Origin: Alteriqipengyuania_B sp035481675
Lineage (GTDB): Bacteria > Pseudomonadota > Alphaproteobacteria > Sphingomonadales > Sphingomonadaceae
Direction of reading: 5' to 3'
Length of the DNA: 64,000 nt
Assembly (NCBI RefSeq): GCF_035481675.1
Contig: NZ_JAYJJW010000001.1
Span: 1,426,001 to 1,490,000, forward strand
Part shown: positions 53,371-62,744 of the stretch, piece after piece
Layout: each line of letters begins with the position of its first letter
Position numbering within the stretch: position 1 is the stretch's first letter
The notes under the pieces: generated by a model
Database searches by the model: none
What the model was told of the DNA's origin: nothing
What the model saw: the letters and a program-made list of their open reading frames with translations, nothing else
Position numbers and translations under genes: made by a program

Positions 53371-56319
53371 ATGACACGCCGTTTGAGCCGCCTTTTGCCT
53401 GCCGTATCCGCTTTCGCGCTGCTCGGCGCCTGCGCCACGATGGAGCCGATGGACGACATGGCCACCGTGGCCGCCGCGTCCGAGGCCGCAGCCGCCCAGC
53501 CGGTCGCCGCGCCGACCACGGTCGAGGCGTACAGTCGGCAGGCCGCGCTGCTGTCGCAGCTGGTCGATGCGATCGACATTCCCTACGAACAGTTCACGCT
53601 CGACAACGGGCTGACCGTTGTGGTGCACGAGGACCGCAAGGCCCCGGTGGTCGCGCTGAGCGTTTGGTACGACGTCGGTTCCAAGCACGAACCCGCCGGC
53701 AAGACCGGCTTTGCCCACCTGTTCGAACACCTGATGTTCAACGGCAGCGAGAACGCACCGGGCGACTTCTTCGAGCCGCTGCAACAGGTCGGCGCGACCA
53801 ATTTCAACGGCACCACCAACGCCGACCGCACCAACTACTACGAGACGGTGCCGACCGCCGCGCTCGACCGGGCGCTGATGCTGGAATCGGACCGCATGGG
53901 CTACCTGCTCGGCGCGGTCACGCAGGAGAAGCTCGATAACCAGATCGGCGTCGTGCAGAACGAAAAGCGGCGCGGCGACAACCGTCCCTATGGCCTGCTG
54001 CGCTACGAAGTGGTCGAGAACATCTTCCCGCGCGGCCACCCCTACCACCACTCCACCATCGGCTCGATGGACGACCTGTCTAATGCCACGCTGGACGATG
54101 TGAAGCAGTGGTTCCGCGACCATTACGGCCCCAACAACGCGGTGCTCGTGCTGGCCGGCGACATCGACGCCGCCGAAGCGCGCCCGATGGTCGAGCAGTG
54201 GTTCGGCGCAATCGACCGCGGTCCGGAGGTCGTCCATCCCGACGTGCCGGTGCCAACCCTCGCCGCGAACACCGAAAAGGTGGTGAAGGACCAGATTTCC
54301 ACCACCCGCATCTATCGCATGTGGCCGATCCCGGGTTCGGGCAGCGCCGACAACATGACGATCGAGCTCGCCGCCTACGCGCTGGGCGGGCTCGCCAGCA
54401 GCCGCCTCGACAACGCGCTGGTGCGCGACCAGCAGGTCGCCGTGAGCGTGTCGAGCTGGACCTGGAGCAACGAGGACGCGGGCGTCTTCATCGTGCAGGC
54501 CGACGTGAAGCCGGGTACCGACCGCGCCACGGTGGAAGCCGCGCTGGATGCACAAGTCGCCAACTACATCGCCGGCGGGCCGACCGCGGGCGAGCTTGAG
54601 CGCAGCAAGGTCTCGATCGCGTCGGGCACCATTTCCGGCCTCGAATCGACCGGTGGCAAGGCGGTGACACTGGCCGGCGGCGCACTCTACAAGGACAACC
54701 CCGGCCAGTATGCGGTCGACCTGCAGCGCATGGTCGCCGCCACGCCCGAAAGCGTGACCGCCTTCCTGCAGCGCTGGCTGACCAAGCCGCGCTTCGCCCT
54801 CGTCTACGAACCGGGCGAGCGGACCGAAGGCGGCGAAAGCCGCGGCGGCGCGGCGATCCCCGAAGATATCGGCGGGCTCGACGCGGCCGCGCTCGATTAT
54901 TTCTGCGGTGCCTCCACCTGTTCGGACGAACAACTGGCCGAACTGTCGTTCCAGGATCGTTCGCAGCTGCCGCCCGTCGGCCAGCTGACCGATCTCGACT
55001 TCCCCGATATCGAACGCGCCACGCTGTCGAACGGCATGGAAGTCTATTTCGCCCGCCGCGACGCGGTGCCGACCGTGTCCGTCGAGGTTGCTTTCGATGC
55101 GGGCTTCTCCGCCGATCCGCGTGACGCGCTGGGCACCCAGTCGCTGATGCTGGAGCTGATGGAGGAAGGCACCACCTCGCTCGATTCCGTTGCGCTGGCG
55201 ACCGTGCAGGAAGTGCTCGGCGCCGATATCGGCAGCTCTGCCGACGGGGACTGGACCACGTTCGAACTGTCCGCCCTCGCCCCCAACCTCGCCCCGTCGC
55301 TGGCGCTGCTGGCGGACTACATCCGCAACCCCGCCTTTGCCGACAGCGACCTGGAGCGCGTGCGCGCCCAGCAGCTCAACCGGATCGAGTCGGAGCTGAA
55401 GAACCCGCAAGCAATGTGGCAGCGCGCCATGGCACAGGTGTTGTTCGGGGAGCATCCCTATGCCGTGCCGCCCAGCGGGACCGGCGATATCGACGTCGTG
55501 CGCGGCCTTTCGCGCGGCGACCTTGCCGCCTTCCACGACACGTGGCTGCGGCCCGACAACGCGAAGGTCTTCGTGGTCGGCGATACCACGCTGGCCGAGG
55601 TTACTGCGCAGCTGGAAGGCACCTTCGGGTCGTGGGCCGCGCCGGCCGCGCCCCTGCCGGCCAAGAACCTCGACGTCGCCGTGCCGGAGGCGCGCCAGCG
55701 GATCGTCCTCATCGACCGGCCGAATTCGCCGCAGTCGGTGCTGACCGCCGGCCGCGTGCTAAATGTGCGCGGCACGGACGACAACACCGCGCTGTTCGCC
55801 TCGAACGAGATCCTCGGCGGAAGCTTCCTCAGCCGGATCAACATGAACCTGCGGGAGACCAAGGGCTGGTCCTACGGCTCGCGCTCCTTCGTCCAGTCGG
55901 CCGTCGACCGCCTCAGCTACGTGGTCGTCGCGGAAATCCAGGCCGACAAGACCGGTGCCTCGCTGCTGGAAATCGAGAAGGAATTGACCGGCTATTCCGG
56001 CGACAACGGCGTCACCGCGGCAGAGCTGGAGCGGACCGTCAACGGCAACGTGCGCGAATTGCCGGGCCAGTTCGAAACCTCCGGTTCCGTCCTCAACGGC
56101 CTGGTCAACATCGTGAAATACGGCCGCCCGGACGATTACTACGAAACGCTGGCCGGCAAGTACGAGGCGCTGACCGCCGATACGCTGGGCGACCTTGCAC
56201 GCGAGAATTTCAGCTTCGGCGACCTCGTGTTCGTGATCGTCGGCGATGCTGACGTGGTGATGCCGCAGCTGGCCGATCTCGGCTACGATGTGGAACTTCG
56301 CAAGGCCTCTGCGGATTGA
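53371..56319 (+). CDS. Two-domain M16 zinc metalloprotease, lipoprotein
   Basis: A 982-residue periplasmic protease of the pitrilysin family. A lipoprotein signal (LLGAC, Cys21) is followed by a first M16 unit with the inverted zinc motif HLFEH (residues 116-120) and the distal Glu in the NEKRRGDNRPYG region. A second, inactive-type M16 domain begins at ~540 (LSNGMEVYFARRDAVPTVSVEVAF) and lacks HxxEH. The arrangement fits bacterial PqqL/pitrilysin-like peptidases that degrade peptides in the envelope. 107 bases downstream of the acylase. Confidence 0.92.
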   Translation: MTRRLSRLLPAVSAFALLGACATMEPMDDMATVAAASEAAAAQPVAAPTTVEAYSRQAALLSQLVDAIDIPYEQFTLDNGLTVVVHEDRKAPVVALSVWYDVGSKHEPAGKTGFAHLFEHLMFNGSENAPGDFFEPLQQVGATNFNGTTNADRTNYYETVPTAALDRALMLESDRMGYLLGAVTQEKLDNQIGVVQNEKRRGDNRPYGLLRYEVVENIFPRGHPYHHSTIGSMDDLSNATLDDVKQWFRDHYGPNNAVLVLAGDIDAAEARPMVEQWFGAIDRGPEVVHPDVPVPTLAANTEKVVKDQISTTRIYRMWPIPGSGSADNMTIELAAYALGGLASSRLDNALVRDQQVAVSVSSWTWSNEDAGVFIVQADVKPGTDRATVEAALDAQVANYIAGGPTAGELERSKVSIASGTISGLESTGGKAVTLAGGALYKDNPGQYAVDLQRMVAATPESVTAFLQRWLTKPRFALVYEPGERTEGGESRGGAAIPEDIGGLDAAALDYFCGASTCSDEQLAELSFQDRSQLPPVGQLTDLDFPDIERATLSNGMEVYFARRDAVPTVSVEVAFDAGFSADPRDALGTQSLMLELMEEGTTSLDSVALATVQEVLGADIGSSADGDWTTFELSALAPNLAPSLALLADYIRNPAFADSDLERVRAQQLNRIESELKNPQAMWQRAMAQVLFGEHPYAVPPSGTGDIDVVRGLSRGDLAAFHDTWLRPDNAKVFVVGDTTLAEVTAQLEGTFGSWAAPAAPLPAKNLDVAVPEARQRIVLIDRPNSPQSVLTAGRVLNVRGTDDNTALFASNEILGGSFLSRINMNLRETKGWSYGSRSFVQSAVDRLSYVVVAEIQADKTGASLLEIEKELTGYSGDNGVTAAELERTVNGNVRELPGQFETSGSVLNGLVNIVKYGRPDDYYETLAGKYEALTADTLGDLARENFSFGDLVFVIVGDADVVMPQLADLGYDVELRKASAD

Positions 56320-56361
56320 TAAGAAAACCCCCTACCCAAGAACGATAACAGGAGAATTCGA

Positions 56362-56670
56362 ATGACCGATGTTGGTGGCAAGTACGACTGCGTGACCAAG
56401 AGCCCGATGGGCGACCAGACAAGCACGCTGACCGTGATCCCGGGCGACGACGGCAAGACCTTTACCGGCACCAACAAGGGCCAGATGGGCGAGTTGGAAA
56501 TCAAGGACGGCACGATCGACGGCAACACGCTGACCTGGAAGATGGACATGGTCGTGCCGATGCCGATGACCCTGAACGCCACCGCCACGGTGGACGGCGA
56601 CCAGCTCAACGGCACTGTCAACGCCGGCGCATTCGGCGACATGGCGATGACCGGCACCCGCGTAAACTGA
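56362..56670 (+). CDS. Small beta-rich protein, unknown function
   Basis: A 102-residue protein (MTDVGGKYDCVTKSPMGDQ...) without signal peptide. Alternating hydrophobic residues and repeated G-x-x-G-T-x-x-G-D turns (GDDGKTFTGTNKGQMG, DGTIDGNTLTWKM, VDGDQLNGTVNAGAFG) suggest a small beta barrel or meander, about eight strands. One Cys. A strong ribosome binding site (CAGGAG) precedes it. It may be cotranscribed with the M16 protease gene; a perfect terminator follows. Confidence 0.65.
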   Translation: MTDVGGKYDCVTKSPMGDQTSTLTVIPGDDGKTFTGTNKGQMGELEIKDGTIDGNTLTWKMDMVVPMPMTLNATATVDGDQLNGTVNAGAFGDMAMTGTRVN

Positions 56671-56694
56671 CGCGTAGCCGCAGCTAAAAGGAAA

Positions 56695-56730
56695 GGCCCG
56701 CCGGATACGATCCGGCGGGCCTTTTTGTTT
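56695..56730. terminator. Bidirectional Rho-independent terminator
   Basis: GGCCCGCCGGAT pairs perfectly with ATCCGGCGGGCC over a 3-base loop, followed by TTTTTGTTTT on the plus strand and flanked by an A-rich stretch on the left. It serves the 102-residue gene and the convergent gene at 56750. Confidence 0.9.
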
Positions 56731-56749
56731 TCGGCATGAAAGGGCGCAA

Positions 56750-57211
56750 TCAGCGGAATAGCCTAACGACCTCCCCGTCGACCAGAATCTCGGCGGGGGG
56801 TCCGTCCCGCGTGAACACGACTTCGGTCCGTGCCGAGGCCAGATCGTCCGGAACGAACACGAGAATTCCGTCCTCGATGTGCGCATTAACGAAATCGGAT
56901 CGGTATTGACCGAGATACCTTCCGTTGCTGAGAAACAGGAAACGCCTGCCGCCGTGGACTGCGCATTCCGGACAGGCAGGCCGCAGCCGGTATCGATGCT
57001 CGCAAATACGGAATAGATGGTCCGCGGCCTTCACTTGGCCGACATAAACGAGAGAAATATCGTCCATTTCGCAGTCCACGGACCCCGAAAAGCCACTGGA
57101 TACCAAGGCCTCTCGAATATTGCCGAGACATGCAGAGGGATCGGTCCCCTTCGCATCTCCACCGAGACCGAAACTCAGCACAGCAACAATTGGAAGAAGC
57201 AAATCGCGCAT
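56750..57211 (-). CDS. AT-richer secreted Cys-containing protein, unknown function
   Basis: About 153 residues from the ATG at 57211. A signal-like N-terminus (MRDLLLPIVAVLSFGLGGDAKG) is followed by a soluble domain with five cysteines (residues ~29, 47, 69, 79, 82), two of them in CPEC. The C-terminal half is beta-rich (GRRFLFLSNGRYLGQYRSD, IEDGILVFVPDDL). No domain recognised. The 5' part is visibly richer in A/T than the surrounding genes, suggesting a recent arrival. It lies downstream of gatB, 73 bases away, in the same direction. Confidence 0.55.
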   Translation of the reverse strand: MRDLLLPIVAVLSFGLGGDAKGTDPSACLGNIREALVSSGFSGSVDCEMDDISLVYVGQVKAADHLFRICEHRYRLRPACPECAVHGGRRFLFLSNGRYLGQYRSDFVNAHIEDGILVFVPDDLASARTEVVFTRDGPPAEILVDGEVVRLFR

Positions 57212-57283
57212 CGCCAAATTTTATCGCAACACGAGAATTGTGCAATCGCTGCGACCGATCTTACTTGTCGCGGCTGACCGTCC

Positions 57284-58795
57284 CTACCCGTCCAGCTTCT
57301 TGCGCAGCAGTTCGTTGACCACCTGCGGGTTGGCCTTGCCCTGCATCGCCTTCATCGTCTGGCCGACGAAGAAGCCGAACAGCTTGTCCTTGCCCGCGCG
57401 GTATTGTTCCACCTTGTCCTGGTTCGCGGCGAGGACCTGGTCGATCTCCGCCTCGATGGCGCCGGTGTCGCTTTCCTGCTTCAGCCCTTCGCGTTCCACG
57501 ATGGCTTGTGCGCCGTCGCCGGTCTCGAGCATCTTTTCGAGGACCTGCTTGGCGATGGAGCCGCTGATCGTGCCGTCGGCCACCAGCGCGAGCAGCTCTG
57601 CGCCCTTTTCCGGCGTGACGGGGCTGGTCTCCAGCGTCTTGTCCACACGGTTGAGCGCGCCGAACAATTCGCTGGTGAGCCAGTTGGCCGCCTGTTTCGC
57701 GACATCGCCCTTGCCCTTGTTCGCCCGGCGCGCGGTCGCTTCCAGCAGCTGTTCGAACCACGCGGCGGTATCGACTTCGGCGGTCAGCACGTTGGCGTTG
57801 TAAGCCGACAGGCCGAGCTCGTTCACATAGCGGTCGCGCTTGGCGTCGGGAAGTTCGGGCAAGGACTCGCGGCATTCGGCCACGAAATCGTCGTCCAGTT
57901 CCAGCGGCAGCAGGTCGGGATCGGGGAAGTAGCGATAATCGTGCGCGTCTTCCTTCGACCGCATGGAGCGGGTTTCGTTGCGGTCGGGATCGTAGAGCCG
58001 CGTTTCCTGCACCACCGTGCCGCCGTCCTCGATCAGGTCGACCTGGCGGCGGGCTTCCTGTTCGATCACCGCCATCACGAAGCGCACCGAATTGACGTTC
58101 TTCGTTTCCGTGCGGGTGCCGAATTCCTCGCCCGGCTTGCGGACGCTGACGTTGACGTCGGCACGCATCGAGCCCTGCTCCATGTTGCCGTCGCACGATC
58201 CGACATAGCGCAGGATGGAGCGCAGCTTGCGGACATAGGCGCCCGCTTCGGCGGGGGAGCGCATGTCGGGCTTCGACACGATTTCCATCAGCGCCACGCC
58301 GCTGCGGTTGAGATCGACATAGGAGAAGGCGGGATGCTGGTCGTGCATCAGCTTGCCCGCATCCTGCTCCACATGGATGCGCTCGATCCCGATGGTCTTG
58401 TCCTCGGGGATGCCGGCTTTCTCGTCGGCATCGATGACCAGCTGCCCCTCGCCCACCAACGGGTGGTAGAGCTGGCTGATCTGGTAGCCCTGCGGCAAAT
58501 CGGCGTAGAAATAGTTCTTGCGGTCGAACCGGCTCCATTTGTTGATCTTCGCATCGATGGCGAGGCCGGTGCGCACCGCCTGGCGGATGCATTCGCGGTT
58601 CGGCACCGGCAGCATGCCTGGCATCGCCGCATCGACGAGGGAGACCTGCGTGTTCGGCTCCGCCCCGAATTCGGTCGAGGCGCCGGAGAACAGCTTCGCC
58701 TGGGTCGAGACCTGCGCGTGGACTTCGAGGCCGATGACGACCTCCCAGTCGCCAGTGGCGCCGTGGATCGTGTAGTTGCTCATAGCGTTTGCCAT
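57284..58795 (-). CDS. gatB: Asp/Glu-tRNA amidotransferase subunit B
   Basis: About 503 residues. The subunit binds the mischarged tRNA and activates it for amidation, making Gln-tRNA and Asn-tRNA with GatA and GatC. Landmarks are VIGLEVHAQVSTQAKLFSGAS, the RKNYFYADLPQGYQISQ block, SCDGNMEQGSMRADVNVSVR, the metal-binding HDYRYFPDPDLLPL, and the C-terminal YqeY-like domain (LFGFFVGQTMKAMQGKANP). ATG at 58795 or 58783 (MSNYTIHG) are both reasonable. Unusually, a small unknown gene separates it from gatA. Confidence 0.96.
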   Translation of the reverse strand: MANAMSNYTIHGATGDWEVVIGLEVHAQVSTQAKLFSGASTEFGAEPNTQVSLVDAAMPGMLPVPNRECIRQAVRTGLAIDAKINKWSRFDRKNYFYADLPQGYQISQLYHPLVGEGQLVIDADEKAGIPEDKTIGIERIHVEQDAGKLMHDQHPAFSYVDLNRSGVALMEIVSKPDMRSPAEAGAYVRKLRSILRYVGSCDGNMEQGSMRADVNVSVRKPGEEFGTRTETKNVNSVRFVMAVIEQEARRQVDLIEDGGTVVQETRLYDPDRNETRSMRSKEDAHDYRYFPDPDLLPLELDDDFVAECRESLPELPDAKRDRYVNELGLSAYNANVLTAEVDTAAWFEQLLEATARRANKGKGDVAKQAANWLTSELFGALNRVDKTLETSPVTPEKGAELLALVADGTISGSIAKQVLEKMLETGDGAQAIVEREGLKQESDTGAIEAEIDQVLAANQDKVEQYRAGKDKLFGFFVGQTMKAMQGKANPQVVNELLRKKLDG

Positions 58796-58799
58796 ATCT

Positions 58800-59132
58800 T
58801 TAGAGTGCCCAAACCTCAAAGTTCCACGCAACCCTGACAACTTTACCCCTCTCTTCATGTAAAGATATCGTCTGCGACTTGCGCTTCTTCTCAAGAAAAA
58901 TTGAGCGACCTTCATTTACGCTCGTGCGGGCGTAACCTTGAGAATTCAATTTTCGTGCCGACGATACATAACTATCGCCTGTACAAATATTGAATTTGCA
59001 CCCGGAATCGATTGCACCCTTCGGCTCGACCAATGCCGTCAACAGGCCGGGGCCACGGTATAAGGAGAAGGCGACGAAACTTAGTAAGACGACGAAAAAT
59101 GTTCCGATAATCGCTTTGGCGAAGGCGCTCAC
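58800..59132 (-). CDS. Small membrane protein inserted between gatA and gatB, unknown function
   Basis: A 110-residue protein starting with GTG in a GTGA overlap with gatA, behind a good AAGAGGTG ribosome binding site, and ending 4 bases before gatB. One N-terminal helix (AIIGTFFVVLLSFVAFSLY) is followed by a basic soluble tail with two Cys (GCKFNICTG) and RSIFLEKKRKSQTISL. The DNA is much richer in A/T than gatA and gatB and uses different codons. No homologue recognised. It is translated with the amidotransferase but may have arrived later. Confidence 0.65.
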   Translation of the reverse strand: MSAFAKAIIGTFFVVLLSFVAFSLYRGPGLLTALVEPKGAIDSGCKFNICTGDSYVSSARKLNSQGYARTSVNEGRSIFLEKKRKSQTISLHEERGKVVRVAWNFEVWAL

Positions 59133-60613
59133 CACCTCTTCTCCGGCTGCGCGGTGAAGCCGGCGCGTTTTTCTATCGCGAGGCCGGCATTCAGCACGCC
59201 CTGCTCGTCGAAGGCCTTGCCGATGATCTGCAAGCCCAGCGGCAGGCCTTCGCCGTTGAGGCCGGCGGGCACGCTCATCGCGGGCAGGCCGGCGAGGCTG
59301 GCGGGCACGGCGAACACGTCGTTCAGATACATCGCCAGCGGATCGTCGCTCTTCTCGCCCAGCGCGAAGGCCGCGCTCGGCGCGGTGGGCGCAAGGATCA
59401 CGTCGCAGTGGTCCCACGCCTGCTGGAAGTCGCGCGCGATCAGCGTGCGGATCTTCTGCGCCTGCGTGTAATAGGCATCGTAGAACCCGGCGCTGAGCAC
59501 ATAGGTGCCGATCATCACGCGGCGCTTCACCTCGTCGCCAAAGCCATCGGCGCGGGTCGCGGCATACATGTCCTGCAGCCCCGCGCCTTCTGGCAGGTCG
59601 CGCAGGCCGTAACGCACGCCGTCATAACGCGCGAGGTTGCTGGAGGCTTCCGCCGGGGCGATGATGTAATAGGCCGGCAGCGCGTATTTCGTGTGCGGCA
59701 GGGAGATGTCGACGATCTCGGCCCCCGCATCCTTCAGCCACGCGATACCCTGGTCCCAGCTGGCCGCGATTTCCGCGTCCATGCCGTCCATCCGGTATTC
59801 GCGCGGAATGCCGACGCGCTTGCCCGCAAGATCGTCCGACAGGCCGCCGAACCAGTCGGGCACGTCCATCTTCAGGCTGGTCGCGTCCTTCGAGTCGAAG
59901 CCAGCCATCGCGCCGAGCATGATCGCGCAGTCGGCTACGTCTCGCGCCATCGGCCCTGCCTGGTCGAGGCTGGAGGCGAACGCCACCACGCCCCAGCGCG
60001 AGCAGCGGCCGTAGGTCGGCTTGATGCCGGTGATGCCGGTAAAGGCGGCGGGCTGGCGGATCGATCCGCCGGTGTCGGTGCCGGTCGCCGCGGGGCACAG
60101 CCGGGCGGAGACCGCCGCGCTCGATCCGCCGGACGAGCCGCCGGGGGCCAGCGCCGCATTATCGCCGTTGCCGCGCCGCCACGGCGAAATGACGTTGCCG
60201 AAGTAGCTCGTCTCGTTCGAGGAGCCCATGGCGAACTGGTCCATGTTGAGCTTGCCCAGCATGGTGCAGCCCGCGTCCCACAGCTTCTGCGAGACGGTGC
60301 TTTCATATTCGGGCACGAAGCCTTCGAGGATGTGGCTGGCCGCGGTGGACTGCACGCCTTTGGTGCAGAACAGGTCCTTCATGCCGATCGGCACGCCGGC
60401 CATGGCGGGCAGGTCCTTGCCATCGCTCCGCGCGGTGTCGACCGCGTCCGCCTGTTCCAGCGCCTTGTCCGGCGTGGCGACGATGAAGGCGTTGAGCGCC
60501 GATGCGGCAGCGACGTTGGCGTTGAACGCCTCGGTCACTTCGCGCGCGGTGAATTCACCGCCGCGCACACCGTCGCGGATGGCGCGCACGCCCAGCTGGG
60601 TAAGGTCGGTCAT
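59129..60613 (-). CDS. gatA: Asp/Glu-tRNA amidotransferase subunit A
   Basis: A 494-residue amidase-signature enzyme. It releases ammonia from glutamine and passes it to GatB. The Ser-cisSer-Lys triad is seen: GVPIGMKDLF carries the Lys, and the Gly/Ser-rich GGSSGGSSAAVSARLCPAATG carries both Ser. GTDTGGSIRQPAAFTGITGIKP follows. The ATG overlaps the gatC stop (ATGA). Middle gene in gatC-gatA-(unknown)-gatB. Confidence 0.97.
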   Translation of the reverse strand: MTDLTQLGVRAIRDGVRGGEFTAREVTEAFNANVAAASALNAFIVATPDKALEQADAVDTARSDGKDLPAMAGVPIGMKDLFCTKGVQSTAASHILEGFVPEYESTVSQKLWDAGCTMLGKLNMDQFAMGSSNETSYFGNVISPWRRGNGDNAALAPGGSSGGSSAAVSARLCPAATGTDTGGSIRQPAAFTGITGIKPTYGRCSRWGVVAFASSLDQAGPMARDVADCAIMLGAMAGFDSKDATSLKMDVPDWFGGLSDDLAGKRVGIPREYRMDGMDAEIAASWDQGIAWLKDAGAEIVDISLPHTKYALPAYYIIAPAEASSNLARYDGVRYGLRDLPEGAGLQDMYAATRADGFGDEVKRRVMIGTYVLSAGFYDAYYTQAQKIRTLIARDFQQAWDHCDVILAPTAPSAAFALGEKSDDPLAMYLNDVFAVPASLAGLPAMSVPAGLNGEGLPLGLQIIGKAFDEQGVLNAGLAIEKRAGFTAQPEKRW

Positions 60614-60912
60614 TCGATCACCTTGGGCACGGCGAAGAAGCCGTGTTCCGCGTTGGGCGCGTTCGCCAGCACCTTGTCACGCACGCCGCCGCCGGTCAGC
60701 GGGTCGGCATCGACCACGTCGTCGCGCAGGCGCAGCTGGTTGGGGATGACCGCCGTCATCGGCTCCACGTCGCTGCAGTCGACTTCGCCCAGCTGGTCCA
60801 CCCAGCTGAGGATGTTGTTGAGTTCCGGCACCATCGCCTCGCACTGCGCATCGTCGAGCCGGATGCGTGCCAGAGAGGCGATCTTGGCCACTGTTTCCTT
60901 ATCTACGGACAT
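60610..60912 (-). CDS. gatC: Asp/Glu-tRNA amidotransferase subunit C
   Basis: A 100-residue small subunit that helps GatA and GatB assemble. Typical sequence: VAKIASLARIRLDDAQCEAMVPELNNILSWVDQLGEVDCSDVEP near the N-terminus, and LRDDVVDADPLTGGGVRDKVLANAPNAEHGFFAVPKVIE at the end. The ATG at 60912 (MSVDKETVAK) is used. First gene of the gat operon. Confidence 0.95.
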   Translation of the reverse strand: MSVDKETVAKIASLARIRLDDAQCEAMVPELNNILSWVDQLGEVDCSDVEPMTAVIPNQLRLRDDVVDADPLTGGGVRDKVLANAPNAEHGFFAVPKVIE

Positions 60913-60972
60913 GGCGAGGGCGTTAGCCTTGCGCAGGCTTTGCTTCAAGCGGTGTTAGCGGACGCAGCAGAC

Positions 60973-62676
60973 CTATTCGAAGATGTCGCCGACCGGCTTG
61001 CCGTCCACATAGACACGCCGCCCGGTGACCTCGCGAATTTCGGCGCTCGCAGCGTCGAGATTCTCCACTTCAAGCTGGCTTGCGCGGCCGCCATCAGGGG
61101 CTTCAGGAGGGAACGGCACCAGATCGGCCCCGCGGAAAAACACATGCGAGGTGCCGAGCCCGTTGGTCAGCACGACGCGGCGCCGGCCATCGCGTTCCCC
61201 CGCGTCGAGCGCGATACAGGCCTGCTCGCACTGCCACGGATTGTCATCGATGTAGTTCTCCACCGCCTCGCGCAGGGCGGGGTCGGTAAAGGCGTAGCGG
61301 ATCTCGCCCTGCTCCTCCGCACGAGCCTCGATTTCATACCCCCAACGGTCATCGTCGTTCAGTGCGTTTGTTGCGCGTTCAGCAATGTCACGGTCGTTCG
61401 ACTTTGCAAGCCGCGCCAGCGCCGTGCGGCCGGCATCGCCGAATTCCCACTTCAGCGCCGCGTAATCGAACTCCTCCGCGCTCACCGCCCCGCTTTCCAG
61501 CCGGGCGAGCTGGTCGCGCGTGCTGATCGCGCCGAGGTCGAGGATCGGCAGCGCCAGCAGCAGCGCGAGCACGCTGGTGCCGACGGCGAGGTGCAAGTTC
61601 GCCTGCCGCAGCGTGTCGCGCCAGGTGCCGGACTTCCACCCGCGCACGAGCGATACGGCGTAGGCGAGGCCATAGGCGGTAGCGACCGCAACGGTCAGCA
61701 GCGCCCAGATGCGTTCGGGGCTGAGGCCGTGCTGGCCGATGCGCAGGCCGATGGAGACGGCCGCGAACACCGTCAGCGGCAGGATCAGCGCGGCCAGCAC
61801 GCGCGCGGACCAGCGCAGCACCGCATTGCCGGTCATCGCGCGGTCGTCGTCCCGCAGGATCGCGTTGGCGAGCACGAAGCTTGCCGCAGCGCAGGCGAGC
61901 AGCAGCGGCGTGGCGCTTGTCGTGGCATTCCACAGCACCTGCGGCCCCGAAACGACCAGCGCGATCAGGAACAGCGTCAGCGCGGCGGCGAAGGGCACGG
62001 CGAGGATCGAGAGCACCAGCATCGCGACATGCTGCACCGTCCCGAGCACGCGGCGCTGGTTGCGCAGGACGCCGAGCGCCCCGCCGAAGGCCGCGCCGGA
62101 GAACATCCAGCCGAAAGCGGGCTCGTGCATGAGGTCGTCGAGGATGTCGATATCGATCGTGCGGAACAAGGCTGCGAGCAGCACCATAAGCAGCCACGAC
62201 AGGCCGGTGAAGGCAAACGCCCCGGCGGCGCTCAGCGCGTCGGTCCAGACGTGGAAATGCATCACCTCATACGAGGTGCGCCAGCGATCGCGCAGGAAGC
62301 CCGCCTGGAACAGCGGCAGGGCGAGGCCGAGGGCGAGGATGCCCGCCGCGACCCAGAACGGCGCATCTGCCGTGTTGTCGCCGGCGCTGACGGCCCGATA
62401 GGCGATCCCCGCCATCACCAGCCCGGCAACGAAGCCGAACAGCGCAGCGCGCAATTCCCGCCCCTCGTCCATGGCAAAGGCCGCGGCAAGCCCGCCGAAG
62501 AGGGCGAAGGCGGCCAGCGCCATCTGCGTGGGATTGTCGCCCGCCCCATCTGCGCGCGTGACCGCGAAGATCATAAAGCCGGCGATCGCCAGCAAGCTCG
62601 CAAGGATCCACGGCCGCAGCGGCCAGTCGTTCAGGGCAGCCGCCTGCGGCCCCTGCGGTTCGATATCGTCGTCCAT
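60973..62676 (-). CDS. DUF4153 multi-spanning membrane protein
   Basis: A 567-residue protein with about twelve membrane helices over residues ~20-390 (for example LAIAGFMIFAV, FVAGLVMAGIAYRAV, LLMVLLAALF, VLAALILPLTVFAAVSIGL) and a soluble C-terminal part of ~165 residues. The pattern with the TSYEVMHFHVWTDALSAAGAFAFTGLSWLL block fits DUF4153. The function is unknown. The ATG at 62676 is preferred. It stands upstream of gatC on the same strand, 60 bases away, so joint transcription is possible. Confidence 0.75.
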   Translation of the reverse strand: MDDDIEPQGPQAAALNDWPLRPWILASLLAIAGFMIFAVTRADGAGDNPTQMALAAFALFGGLAAAFAMDEGRELRAALFGFVAGLVMAGIAYRAVSAGDNTADAPFWVAAGILALGLALPLFQAGFLRDRWRTSYEVMHFHVWTDALSAAGAFAFTGLSWLLMVLLAALFRTIDIDILDDLMHEPAFGWMFSGAAFGGALGVLRNQRRVLGTVQHVAMLVLSILAVPFAAALTLFLIALVVSGPQVLWNATTSATPLLLACAAASFVLANAILRDDDRAMTGNAVLRWSARVLAALILPLTVFAAVSIGLRIGQHGLSPERIWALLTVAVATAYGLAYAVSLVRGWKSGTWRDTLRQANLHLAVGTSVLALLLALPILDLGAISTRDQLARLESGAVSAEEFDYAALKWEFGDAGRTALARLAKSNDRDIAERATNALNDDDRWGYEIEARAEEQGEIRYAFTDPALREAVENYIDDNPWQCEQACIALDAGERDGRRRVVLTNGLGTSHVFFRGADLVPFPPEAPDGGRASQLEVENLDAASAEIREVTGRRVYVDGKPVGDIFE

Positions 62677-62744
62677 GGGGCGCGAGTTTTCACCCGCCCG
62701 CATCCCCACGCAAGTGGGCGCCGCGAGTTATTCGCCGCGACTGT

